The position numbers and the translations under genes are program-made. Shown here piece after piece: positions 13,701 through 21,879 of a stretch of DNA of 64,000 nt. Source of the DNA: Pomphorhynchus laevis. Lineage: Eukaryota > Acanthocephala > Palaeacanthocephala > Echinorhynchida > Pomphorhynchidae. The stretch is taken from assembly GCA_012934845.2 (NCBI GenBank), contig WNNJ02003675.1:61708-125707 (forward strand), in the 5' to 3' direction. Within the stretch, counting starts at the first letter, position 1. Each line of letters opens with the position of its first letter. The notes below the pieces were generated by a model. It worked only from the letters and a program-made list of their open reading frames with translations, searched no databases and was not told where the DNA came from.

Positions 13701-14715
13701 CGTCATGACTCGTGTTAGCATCATTTTCGTAAGGTTTTATTTAATCAAGAATTTATAATAAGAAATTACGCTAGACAATATAATAAATTAGAGTTAATAA
13801 ATCATTATTTGGCCTTGCTGCTTTATTGGGTTGAGGAATATAGGGTCGATTGTGAATTATATAAAAATTTTCCATATTATCTTTATTCTTGAATATTTTA
13901 TTAGTCGGTTCATAAAAGTACTATATAATTTTTTATTTTTTATAGTTTAAAATGTATAATACAAGACTTAAGATCACGTAACTTCAGTTAATTGATCTGA
14001 ATATAAGTATCCAATGGATAAGTTGTGTAATTTATCCATTACAGCGAAATGTTATTTTTTGAACATTTCCTAAAAGTTTAATTTTGTCCAAAGTGCATAA
14101 GGCATTGTTCGTAATTGTAGGGCATACGAATTATTAGATTAATTATCGTATTATTAGACAATTGTTTTTAATTCATTTTTCAAACAAATTAAAAATTATA
14201 TTTTCTTTGTTTCGTTTATATTTTGAATTCCGTTAGTCAATTTTTTTAAATATAATATCACTATTAAAGACAGTGTCTAGATTACTATGGCTTGTGTTAA
14301 GCTAAATTGAATTTACGGCAATTAGGTGTTTTATATTGTTGCTTAGTGTTTTTGTTGCTTGAATTTTGTTTTACTTTGTATATAAGACGAGGTGGCGTAA
14401 TGAGTCTTTTATTCGCCAAAAAATGCACTTGTTTAATTTAGCTCAAGAAGCCGACATCGACATCGATATTCTTCTCCATCTCAAAATCGTTCGCATGGAC
14501 GTCATTACAACAAAAGCAACAGTAAACGTCATTACGATGATTATTCAAGTGACTCAAGTTCCGCAGGATATGAATCAAGTTCTAGAATGCATGATAATCG
14601 GAAACGATCAAGGAAGACTTCCAGAAAGCGGTACACGTCGCAAGAAAGCAGTGACTATTCAGCAACAGATGGCTATCGGCATAATACTCGATCGAATAGT
14701 GGAGATCGGCGTTAA
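1673..14715 (+). CDS. LUC7L: LUC7-like U1 snRNP-associated splicing factor (spliced gene, 418 aa)
   Basis: Joining 1673-1733, 9066-9160, 9214-9312, 9360-9470, 11587-11993, 13024-13233 and 14442-14715 gives a continuous 418-aa frame with GT/AG at every intron. LUC7 proteins bind U1 snRNP and help choose 5' splice sites in the nucleus. Family marks seen: an N-terminal MRAMLDQLMG motif; zinc finger 1 of CCCH type (C36, C44, C59, H63); a coiled-coil-prone Lys/Glu region (about 86-180); zinc finger 2 of CCHH type (C190, C193, H209, H215) inside the near-invariant LRVCEVCSAYLG and NDRRLADHFGGK; then an RS/RE-rich tail (about 260-418). The length fits the LUC7L/LUC7L2/LUC7L3 family (about 370-430 aa). 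The start ATG agrees with the family's N terminus. Introns 1 (7.3 kb), 4, 5 and 6 are long and mostly repeats; introns 2 and 3 are 53 and 47 bp. Assignment to one paralogue is uncertain. Confidence 0.92.
2126..2267 (+). repeat. Three tandem 47-bp units in intron 1
   Basis: AATTACAATTATCAAGCATT followed by AACATTTAAAT begins at 2127, 2174 and 2221, a 47-bp period with few differences. It is AT-rich and non-coding. Further on, to about 3180, intron 1 is low-complexity A/T with local palindromes such as GAACATAATATTATGTTC near 2840. Confidence 0.85.
4150..4440 (-). mobile_element. Degraded LINE C-terminal remnant in intron 1
   Basis: In one minus-strand frame the stretch reads DVNDCQCGYSEQTTTHLIAG followed by CDSF. 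This is the Cys-X-Cys, then His, then Cys pattern near the C terminus of many LINE reverse-transcriptase ORFs (CxCG ... THxxxxC). Stops interrupt it on both sides and no RT domain is left. GC content is higher than in the flanking intron, as expected for once-coding DNA. Clade cannot be told. Confidence 0.45.
6761..6912. repeat. Fold-back repeat, partial copy
   Basis: It begins TGTAGACTTGAATTAATGTC and shares about 130 bp with the left half of the palindromic element at 7525-7717, including GGTTTTATAGACATGATATG. The second arm is mostly lost; only AAAAGGATACTGTG remains. Confidence 0.7.
7161..7198. repeat. Perfect 18-bp-arm palindrome
   Basis: GTATTTAAATTGTAATAA, a TT centre, then its exact reverse complement. 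It lies in intron 1 of the LUC7-like gene, about 400 bp before the larger palindrome at 7555-7717. It is probably the remains of a MITE or simply a cruciform-prone site. Confidence 0.8.
7555..7717. mobile_element. Long palindromic fold-back element (MITE-like)
   Basis: Two arms of about 78 bp face each other around a short loop (TTGACTTG, near 7632). The outer ends read TTAATGATGGTTTTATAGAC and its complement; the inner arms share TTGAAAGCTTTCAACACACA. A related but eroded copy lies at 6761-6912. No coding capacity. It is non-autonomous and its superfamily is unknown. Confidence 0.75.
8553..8705 (+). repeat. Fragment of the Penelope-like terminal repeat
   Basis: Contains ATTTACATAAAGTTAAAATT, then ATGAATTGATTAATAAATAA, then GGGAGGAACTGCTGTGTTAT. 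These are the same blocks, in the same order, as the terminal repeat of the RT element at 19228-22188. It ends before the outer terminus. Confidence 0.7.
8757..8950 (+). repeat. Second fragment of the Penelope-like terminal repeat
   Basis: Follows the previous fragment in tandem and holds TATGAATTGACTAATAAATA then AAGGAGGAACTGGTATGTTA, again the terminal-repeat blocks. Together the two look like successive insertions or a local duplication in intron 1. Confidence 0.7.
9066..9160 (+). CDS. LUC7L: LUC7-like exon 2
   Basis: Acceptor AATAG at 9061-9065, donor ACG|GTACTG at 9161. Completes codon 21 and encodes residues 22-52, including VCRLFLLGCCPHEILAAT, which carries zinc-finger-1 ligands C36 and C44. 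The next intron is only 53 bp. Confidence 0.93.
9214..9312 (+). CDS. LUC7L: LUC7-like exon 3
   Basis: Acceptor GGAAAG at 9208-9213, donor GAG|GTATGA at 9313. Encodes residues 53-85 in phase 0, starting RVDLGECQLIHD, which holds zinc-finger-1 ligands C59 and H63. The following intron is 47 bp, near the lower limit for animal introns. Confidence 0.92.
9360..9470 (+). CDS. LUC7L: LUC7-like exon 4
   Basis: Acceptor ATATTAG at 9353-9359, donor AAG|GTAATT at 9471. Encodes residues 86-122, including FVEDCDRRTEFAKKKL, which matches the LUC7 ECDRRTELAKKRL block; the charged helical region follows. Confidence 0.93.
10195..11400 (-). mobile_element. Rearranged Penelope-like element fragment with tandem 130-bp duplication
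   Basis: Begins (plus-strand reading) with a terminal repeat: CTAACTGAGTCTACGTA at about 10218, then the GGAGGAAC block near 10422. Pieces follow that match the 3' end of the RT gene at 19604-20290 in minus orientation, including the stretch encoding the RT C-terminal region. The piece starting ACTATTTTCTGCTTGATG recurs at 10835, 10965 and 11095, an exact 130-bp period, with shorter echoes at 11224 and 11297. It lies in intron 4 of the LUC7-like gene. No intact RT motif remains. Confidence 0.75.
11587..11993 (+). CDS. LUC7L: LUC7-like exon 5 (zinc finger 2)
   Basis: Acceptor AATTTAG just before 11587, donor ATT|GTAAGT at 11994. Encodes residues 123-257 and two bases of codon 258. It carries SMPASAYQQQKLRVCEVC and NDRRLADHFGGKLHIGF, the most conserved part of the family, with ligands C190, C193, H209 and H215. 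The open frame begins with ATG by chance; the phase shows it is internal. Confidence 0.95.
12130..12520 (-). mobile_element. Degraded Mutator-like (MULE) transposase remnant in intron 5
   Basis: Minus-strand frames give DLALIPVDYIDECWNYIQ and, after disruptions, WSQYGIFRGRTNNAAKRG. The second matches the conserved RTNNxxEGxH-type segment that follows the catalytic core in many MULE transposases, and the first matches the segment just after it in the wrong-order remnant typical of broken copies. No DDE core or terminal repeats are visible. It is degenerate and unexpressed by appearance. Confidence 0.4.
12515..12575 (+). repeat. Short direct repeats in intron 5
   Basis: TTCGGTCTACTG occurs three times, spaced about 26 and 18 bp apart, beside the transposase remnant. 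Origin unknown. Confidence 0.7.
13024..13233 (+). CDS. LUC7L: LUC7-like exon 6 (start of RS/RE tail)
   Basis: Acceptor CGTATTAG ending at 13023, donor AAG|GTAATG at 13234. The upstream AG at 13001 would run into a stop, so 13024 is preferred. Encodes residues 258-327 with KRRDSRRIRIESEDE and RSISRHRKSERSRRRSRS, a typical LUC7 arginine/serine tail that binds other SR proteins and is phosphorylated in the family. Ends in the middle of a codon (AG). Confidence 0.88.
13310..13319 (+). CDS. LUC7L: Possible alternative terminal exon of the LUC7-like gene
   Basis: An acceptor TTAATTTTAG at 13300-13309, 76 bp after the exon 6 donor, would add only Arg-Arg-Arg and a TGA, giving a 330-aa form without the second half of the RS tail. 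An AATAAA at 13677-13682 could serve as its poly(A) signal. Whether it is used cannot be told. The longer exon at 14442 gives better family agreement. Confidence 0.4.
14442..14715 (+). CDS. LUC7L: LUC7-like terminal exon 7 (RS tail)
   Basis: Acceptor TTTAATTTAG ends at 14441. In the phase left by exon 6 it encodes Ser328 and 90 more residues to TAA at 14713. The tail is rich in Ser, Arg, His and Tyr: SRSRHRHRYSSPSQNRSHGR, then DDYSSDSSS, KRSRKTSRKRYTSQESSDYS and NTRSNSGDRR. The longest open frame here is in a different phase and gives no RS character, so a naive ORF call misses the real exon. Another AG at 14386-14387 would hit a stop after 16 codons. Confidence 0.82.
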
Positions 14716-14824
14716 TCGCCAATCCATTCTAGTCTTATAAGTTGACGAAGCGCATTCGAAAATATTACAGTTTTATGTACTTGTTGTTTTATTTGTTGTT
14801 ACGTTCCATTATAGTAAATTTATA

Positions 14825-17232
14825 AAACTGAATTAATTTTTGTTTTTAATTAAATGTTATTTTTAAATTACATCTGAATACTCAAGAATATTAAAATATT
14901 AAAAATATTCAATAAAAAATAAATATTTATAAATATAAATATATTTTTTTATAAAATATAAATGAAAAAATGAATAAATATAATTATAAATATAAATGAA
15001 TAAATATTTATTATATATAAATAAATATAATATTTTTTTTATAAAATATAAATGAAAAAATGAATAAATATAATTATAAATATAAATGAAAACAATATAA
15101 TTAAAAAATATTGAAATACAAAAATTAAGTAAAAATATTAAAACTGAATTAATTTTTGTTTTTTAATTAAATGTTAATTTTAAATTACATCTGAATACTC
15201 AAGAATATTAAAATATTAAAAATATTCAATAAAAAATAAATATTTATAAATATAAATATATTTTTTTATAAAATATAAATGAAAAAATGAATAAATATAA
15301 TTATAAATATAAATGAAAACAATATAATTAAAAAATATTGAAATACAAAAATTAAGTAAAAATATTAAAACTGAATTAATTTTTGTTTTTTAATTAAATG
15401 TTAATTTTAAATTACATCTGAATACTCAAGAATATTAAAATATTAAAAATATTCAATAAAAAATAAATATTTATAAATATAAATATATTTTTTTATAAAA
15501 TCTAAATGAAAAAAATGATTAAATATAATTATAAATATAAATGAATAAATATTTATTATATATAAATAAATATAATATTTTTTTATAAAATATAAATGAA
15601 AAAATGAATAAATATAATTATAAATATAAATGAAAACAATATAATTAAAAAATATTGAAATACAAAAATTAAGTAAAAATATTAAAACTGAATTAATTTT
15701 TGTTTTTTAATTAAATGTTAATTTTAAATTACATCTGAATACTCAAGAATATTAAAATATTAAAAATATTCAATAAAAAATAAATATTTATAAATATAAA
15801 TATATTTTTTTATAAAATCTAAATGAAAAAAATGATTAAATATAATTATAAATATAAATGAATAAATATTTATTATATATAAATAAATATAATATTTTTT
15901 TTATAAAATATAAATGAAAAAATGAATAAATATAATTATAAATATAAATGAAAACAATATAATTAAAAAATATTGAAATACAAAAATTAAGTAAAAATAT
16001 TAAAACTGAATTAATTTTTGTTTTTTAATTAAATGTTAATTTTAAATTACATCTGAATACTCAAGAATATTAAAATATTAAAAATATTCAATAAAAAATA
16101 AATATTTATAAATATAAATATATTTTTTTATAAAATCTAAATGAAAAAAATGATTAAATATAATTATAAATATAAATGAATAAATATTTATTATATATAA
16201 ATAAATATAATATTTTTTTTATAAAATATAAATGAAAAAATGAATAAATATAATTATAAATATAAATGAAAACAATATAATTAAAAAATATTGAAATACA
16301 AAAATTAAGTAAAAATATTAAAACTGAATTAATTTTTGTTTTTTAATTAAATGTTAATTTTAAATTACATCTGAATACTCAAGAATATTAAAATATTAAA
16401 AATATTCAATAAAAAATAAATATTTATAAATATAAATATATTTTTTTATAAAATCTAAATGAAAAAAATGATTAAATATAATTATAAATATAAATGAATA
16501 AATATTTATTATATATAAATAAATATAATATTTTTTTATAAAATATAAATGAAAAAATGAATAAATATAATTATAAATATAAATGAAAACAATATAATTA
16601 AAAAATATTGAAATACAAAAATTAAGTAAAAATATTAAAACTGAATTAATTTTTGTTTTTTAATTAAATGTTAATTTTAAATTACATCTGAATACTCAAG
16701 AATATTAAAATATTAAAAATATTCAATAAAAAATAAATATTTATAAATATAAATATATTTTTTTATAAAATCTAAATGAAAAAAATGATTAAATATAATT
16801 ATAAATATAAATGAATAAATATTTATTATATATAAATAAATATAATATTTTTTTATAAAATATAAATGAAAAAATGAATAAATATAATTATAAATATAAA
16901 TGAAAACAATATAATTAAAAAATATTGAAATACAAAAATTAAGTAAAAATATTAAAACTGAATTAATTTTTGTTTTTTAATTAAATGTTATTTTTAAATT
17001 ACATCTGAATACTCAAGATTATATTATTAAAATTATATTATTATTTTATATTATTAAAATATTAAAAATATTCAATAAAAAATAAATATTTATAAATATA
17101 AATGAAAAAATATATTAAATGATATATAATAATATTTTTTTATAAAATATAAATGAAAAAATGAATAAATATAATTATAAATATAATTAAAAAATATTGA
17201 AATACAAAAATTAAGTAAAAATATTAATTATG
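14825..17232 (+). repeat. AT-rich satellite of about 317-bp units
   Basis: Units start with AAACTGAATTAATTTTTGTT at 14825, 15142, 15368, 15685, 16003, 16321, 16638 and 16955. Spacing is 317, 226, 317, 318, 318, 317 and 317 bp; the second unit lacks about 91 bp. Inside each full unit a segment of about 90 bp is itself doubled (TAAATGAAAAAATGAATAAA twice), which explains the short unit. The last unit is eroded. The first unit begins about 110 bp after the LUC7-like stop codon, so the array seems to have grown from the gene's own 3' flank. Confidence 0.95.
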
Positions 17233-17642
17233 AAAATATTACAATAACATTATATTTAAATATTAATATTATTATAATATCAAAAGGGCTATAAAATGTA
17301 ATACTAATAAAATAATATTATAGTCAACTTAAAAATATTAAATTAAGATAATCTTACGTCTATTTAATTATTAGTTTTGAAATAATTCTAAATTTGTATT
17401 TTAAAATTATTCGTATGTGGATGGCAAATAAAGGGATTCTTACAAAATTTATTATGATAATCGTCCATCGAAATTCTAAGAATGAGAGGCCGTTTTTTAT
17501 TTTCCTTCTACAAGTTTGAAATAAGAAAAGCAGGAGTCTTGATCAAATTTGGATCAAAATGGACGCCATTTTGTTTTAAGATAATCTTACATATATTTAA
17601 TTATTAGTTTTAAAAAATTATGGAAACGGTAGGTACTCGGGG

Positions 17643-18228
17643 TCAATGTTAAATGATCAAAATTGAAATTGGCAAGACGCCCCGCATGAGTCAGAAAAAT
17701 TATTGAATTTTCGATTCCAGTTTGGAATCATCATCAGAAATCTGTCTCTTTTATATAGGACAATTGGTAGGTTTTTAAAAACCAGATTAAAAGAGCATCG
17801 CTCAACCCTACGCACTACTGCTCACTCAGTTGTGGCTCAGCATGCCTTAAGTACAGGACACAATATTGATTTTGATAATGTTGAAGTTATCTATTCTGTC
17901 CAAAGAAAATTTGAAAGGCGAATATGCGAGTCACTCTGGATTGATGAATTGAAGCCATGCTTAAATGAGAATGATGGCTACCGTTTAATTCTAAATCGAG
18001 ATTGAACATCGTTCTTTGTAAAGTTTGCTAACACATGCGTGGACCTGACAGCACAACGTGAGGCACACATACCTAATGTGCATTTTTGTTTTTACGTGTT
18101 TTCTTTTTATATCCTTAACATTTTACTTGTTTCAGATTTCTGATGATGATTCCAAACTGGAATCGAAAATTCAATAAATTTTCTGACTCATGCGTCTTGC
18201 CATTTCAATTTTGATCATTGAACATTGA
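17643..18228 (+). mobile_element. Fold-back Penelope-like fragment with GIY-YIG coding
   Basis: Two inverted copies of about 100 bp (17643-17744 and 18133-18228, about 95% alike) flank a plus-strand frame (about 17745-18005). The frame reads IGRFLKTRLKEHRST, AHSVVAQHALSTGHNIDFDN and ERRICESLWIDEL, the C-terminal half of the GIY-YIG endonuclease carried by classical Penelope elements. The GIY-YIG start itself is off by one frame (around TATATAGGACAA). No RT is attached. Inverted pseudo-LTRs are known in Penelope elements. The copy is not functional as an endonuclease. Confidence 0.8.
18132..18186 (+). ncRNA. Hammerhead-ribozyme-like motif in a Penelope terminal repeat
   Basis: Core CTGATGA (18140-18146), one extra T, stem II GATTCC/GGAATC with loop AAACT (18148-18164), then GAAA (18165-18168) and palindromic AATT as a minimal stem III, giving candidate cleavage after C18172. 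TCAG (18132-18135) can pair with CTGA (18183-18186), with internal loops, as stem I. Penelope-like elements are known to carry minimal type I hammerheads in their terminal repeats. The extra base at the foot of stem II is non-canonical. The inverted copy at 17690-17745 has the same motif on the minus strand. Confidence 0.5.
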
Positions 18229-18399
18229 CCTATGTCGTCTAGTATCTGCAACTTCTATTTTAATATAATTAATATACTCTATTTTAGCAAAATAATATAT
18301 TTTGTTAGATCTAATTAATTTAATAAATTTCTTAAGATTTTCTTAATATTTATGAGAATATTTATGATGTCACTGTAGCCTTTCTGCATGGGCGGAAAA

Positions 18400-18960
18400 C
18401 AAGAATGTTCATATACACAAATAATAAAATACAACATTAAAACATCCATGAAATCAAAACAAAGAAAGAGGGGGAAGGTGTACTAAAACCTGGGCGGTAT
18501 ATGATACCGAGATTCAAAGGGGATGGCAAAAGTAAAATTTGGCAAATAAGGAGTTCAAACATTTTTAGGATAAAAGAAGTACGGATCTATTTAAGGAAAA
18601 GAGGATGACGAGAGAAGGCAATGATGCCATCATGGTTATTAAGTGGGAGCTTCGCATTCGCTAAGTTACGGAAGTGCTTTGTCTACAACAAAGTAACATA
18701 ATGAACGAATGCGCTGAATAGCAAGGTCGTCGCCATAACTATGCCAGGTATCAGTAAGATATAACAAGTATACAGATTATTGAAGAAATATATTAATTAA
18801 AGAGATCGACATTTTAAATGACAGAGCGGGTGTTAAGATGGCCGTGGTGGAATAAGGAATTGCTAGTACATTGGGCTGCAAGATAAACGGACATTTGTGA
18901 GACAGTAGACTTTAGAATTAAGGAGTTGAAAATACTGTAAATTATTTATTTTAGAACATA
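18400..18960 (-). mobile_element. Possible degraded LINE endonuclease remnant
   Basis: The minus strand near 18840-18740 gives fragments such as NTRSVI, VDLFN and YISSIICILVIS, resembling the N-terminal endonuclease block of LINEs (NxRS ... ILxxTETWL). Many stops interrupt it. GC content is above that of the flanks. This is a weak call. Confidence 0.25.
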
Positions 18961-19187
18961 TTATCGAAGAAAACATATTAATATTAAATCAGAAATTATT
19001 AGAAAAAAGAAGATTTTTGGATTAAAACGCTTAATTCCATGTACCCATGAGGATTGAATGACGCGGTACAAGGAACTGGCAGAAGTAGTATAATACATAA
19101 TAAACAACTATATTATAATAATCCAGTTAAACGCAAACCAAGAAGTCATAGTGATAAAAGGAATAGGAAAATTATATATATTTCATA

Positions 19188-19226
19188 TATAAATATATGA
19201 AATATATGTTTCGATATATTGATGAT
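19188..19226 (+). mobile_element. Small plus-strand Penelope RT scrap
   Basis: Encodes YKYMKYMFRYIDD, identical to the RT catalytic motif region of the neighbouring element, but on the opposite strand and ending exactly where that element's outer terminal repeat begins. It suggests insertion into, or template switching with, an older copy in reverse orientation. The upstream 19100-19187 also resembles coding of the same family (NNPVKRKP). Confidence 0.65.
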
Positions 19227-19227
19227 T

Positions 19228-19550
19228 AAATCAGCTAACTGAGTCTACGTATTGTTATATAATTATAAAATAAACAAAACATAATAATGCTAAATCAAAA
19301 TTTAATAATTAAATAATAAAATAATTGTTTTTAGATTTTTTATAATTTAAATCAAGTTAAAAAATAAAAATAAAAATAAAAAATAAAATTTAAAATTTAA
19401 AATAAACGTCATTTTTATAAATTGACTAATAAATAACAGACGTTGTATCAGAATAAGAATTAGAGGTCATCAGGAGGAACTGCTATACTATCAGGTTTCG
19501 GCCCCTAACTCCTCTACCCAACATAGCAGCGGGGCCAAATACATGCTAAT
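19228..19550 (+). repeat. Left terminal inverted repeat of the RT element
   Basis: Runs from AAATCAGCTAACTGAG through AT-rich DNA to TATAAATTGACTAATAAATA, CAGGAGGAACTGCTATACTA, CAGGTTTCGGCCCC and ACCCAACATAGCAG. Near the inner end CTGCTAT and ATAGCAG are inverted around a GC-rich centre, so a hairpin can form. On the element's sense strand CCGAAAC and CTGATGA lie about 40 nt apart. Confidence 0.85.
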
Positions 19551-19603
19551 GATGTATTTCCTCTGAAATAACTATCTAGTATCTTATTCTAATGCAAAGT
19601 ATA

Positions 19604-21700
19604 TTATTTATTATCCATCCATAAAAATTTGCCACTTAAGAGTTTAAATTTATTCTTTATATTATTGTGTTGATTTATATATTTTACTATTTTCTGCTTG
19701 ATATTATTTTTATAGTAACCTAGTTTAAAATATGTATCTATTAAATTATTTAAATGATTTTGAAGAAAGCCAATATCATTACATATTGTTGCAATTCTTA
19801 AAATTTCATTATTTAATGTATTATATTTTATATTATATGGTATGCATGAATGCTCATGCAAAAATATGTTTCTTGTAAATTTAAATATGTCATCTTTACG
19901 ATATAAATTAATAGTAGTTTTAGTTAATGTTAATTTAATGTTCATATCTAGATATACACCTTCTTTATCATTAATATTGGTTTTGTTAAGAATAAGGCTT
20001 TCTGGATAAATGTGCTCACTAATTGAATAAAAATTATTAGAATTAAATACACATATATCATCAATGTATCGAAACATATATTTCATATATTTATATTGTT
20101 TAGATTTAGTTTTTACACAGTTATGAACAAATTCATATTCTATAAAGCTTAAAAACAAGTCAGCTATAATTGGGCTACTATTACCACCCATTGGAACACC
20201 TTTTACTTGTCTAAATATAGATGTCCCTACTTTTAAATAATTTTGATTTATCAAAATATTTAAGGATTCTATTAATTCAATTTTATCCATATATTTATAT
20301 TTATTTGATGGTTTAATTTTTGTTAGATAGGCGTTATAATTATTATAACATATATATGTATATTTTTTCCGAATATAAGATTAATTAATTTTACTAACGC
20401 TTCTTTAATATCTACTAAATCTAGATTTGTATAAAGAGTACTAAAATCGTATGTATTTATATTTTGAAAATTTATTCCTTTTGTCTGTTCTAAAAATTCT
20501 TTTGTAGAATTAATACTGAAATAGTGTTTTATACCAGTATTAATTTCGATTACCTTGCAATATTTTTTAAAGTGTTTAATTACTTTAAGTATTTTATTCA
20601 TATAGACAGAAAGTGGTTTTAATGTACATTTAAACGCACTACATATGAACCTAGGTTTTATTGGATTTTTATGTAATTTTGGATTCCAATATAATATAGG
20701 TATAGTTTTATTATCTAATTCAACCTTTATACCCTTTTTATCCATTATAGAACAGTGACTTGTAATAATTGTTTATAAACTTAACTCACTACGTTCATAT
20801 GTTGGATTTACATTTAAATCATTAGAATTAACCTATTTCACTAGTATATCATAATAAAGCTTTTTAATATGAAGACAAAGTTATTACTAGCTTTATCAAT
20901 AGTTGTTAGTATACAGTTTAATTTAGTAAGTTCTATATCTTTATTAATTTGATCTTTCCTTTTATAATTGTTTGTTATTTTCATTTTCTCTCTAATTTTA
21001 ATTTGATATAAATTTAATTTTTTAATATTCAATTTTACTAATTGATCTTTCCAAATGTTTATCTTTGATGTATTTAAGCTTTTACTATTAATCAGTTTAC
21101 CAAAGTAGGCATTTAAGTCATAAAGAATTGTAAATTTTATTTTTGTCGTTGTTATTATTTAATCTATATTTATACCCTTTTGATAGCAGCTTTCTTAATT
21201 CACAATTTTCAATTAATTCTAGATTCTGGGTACATATATGTTCATTTATTTTATCAAAACTAAGACTTTTACAATTGCATTCTGTTTTCATTATGTTTCT
21301 AATATTATCGTTACATATTGATTTTAATTCTTTATTATAATTACAAATTTTTTGTTTTAATAGTGGTAACAATTTATACCTTATTTTAGGAATATATTTA
21401 CTTAAATCTGACCCTATTATTTCTTTACTTTTAGAATTATTTAAAAGTCCGGCTATATTTATGTTATCTATACATTTATTAATGAAGTTTATGGTTAATG
21501 TATATTTTTATTGTTATTATTAACATTTATTGTATGATTATAGTATTTTGTATTACAATAACTGTCTATTATACAACTTAGCATATCATAGTCGTTAACT
21601 AATCTTTGATTTATTGAACATATGATATCTTTAAAAAAACTTCTTATATATAATCTTTCCAAATGTTTATCTTTATGTATTTAAGCTTTAGTTATTTTTA
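19604..21700 (-). pseudogene. Penelope-like reverse transcriptase, frameshifted
   Basis: Four main pieces lie in order on the minus strand. First, near 21660-21390, come LVNDYDMLSCIIDSY and IIGSDLSKYIPKIRYKLLP. Second, 21372-21118 has a Cys-X-Cys site (MKTECNCKSLSF) and LRKLLSKGYKYR. Third, 20745-20323 holds PRFICSAFKCTLKPLS and motif A, YDFSTLYTNL. Fourth, 20290-19604 has motif B (VKGVPMGGNSSPIIADLFLS), motif C (FRYIDD) and the thumb-like LRIATICNDIGFLQNHL. The CxC plus LRxLLxKGxKYR block preceding the RT is shared with RTs from many aquatic invertebrates. No GIY-YIG domain is seen at either end. A few frameshifts and stops break it; the motif C aspartates are kept. Confidence 0.75.
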
Positions 21701-21879
21701 CCAAAGTAAGAATTTAAGTATCGAATTGTAAATTTTATTTTTATTGTTATTATTATGAAAAATAATAATAGAAAAGCTTCTTACATAAAGATCTTTCAGC
21801 TTAATCTCTTGGAAGTTGTTTTAACATTTCTACTTGTTTATATATACAGTTTTTCCTTATTTATATCAAGTTATACATT

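Noticed and set aside
14366-14740. 124-aa frame over the LUC7-like terminal exon
   Set aside because: It is in a different phase from exon 6, has no domain and overlaps the RS-tail reading, which fits the gene family.
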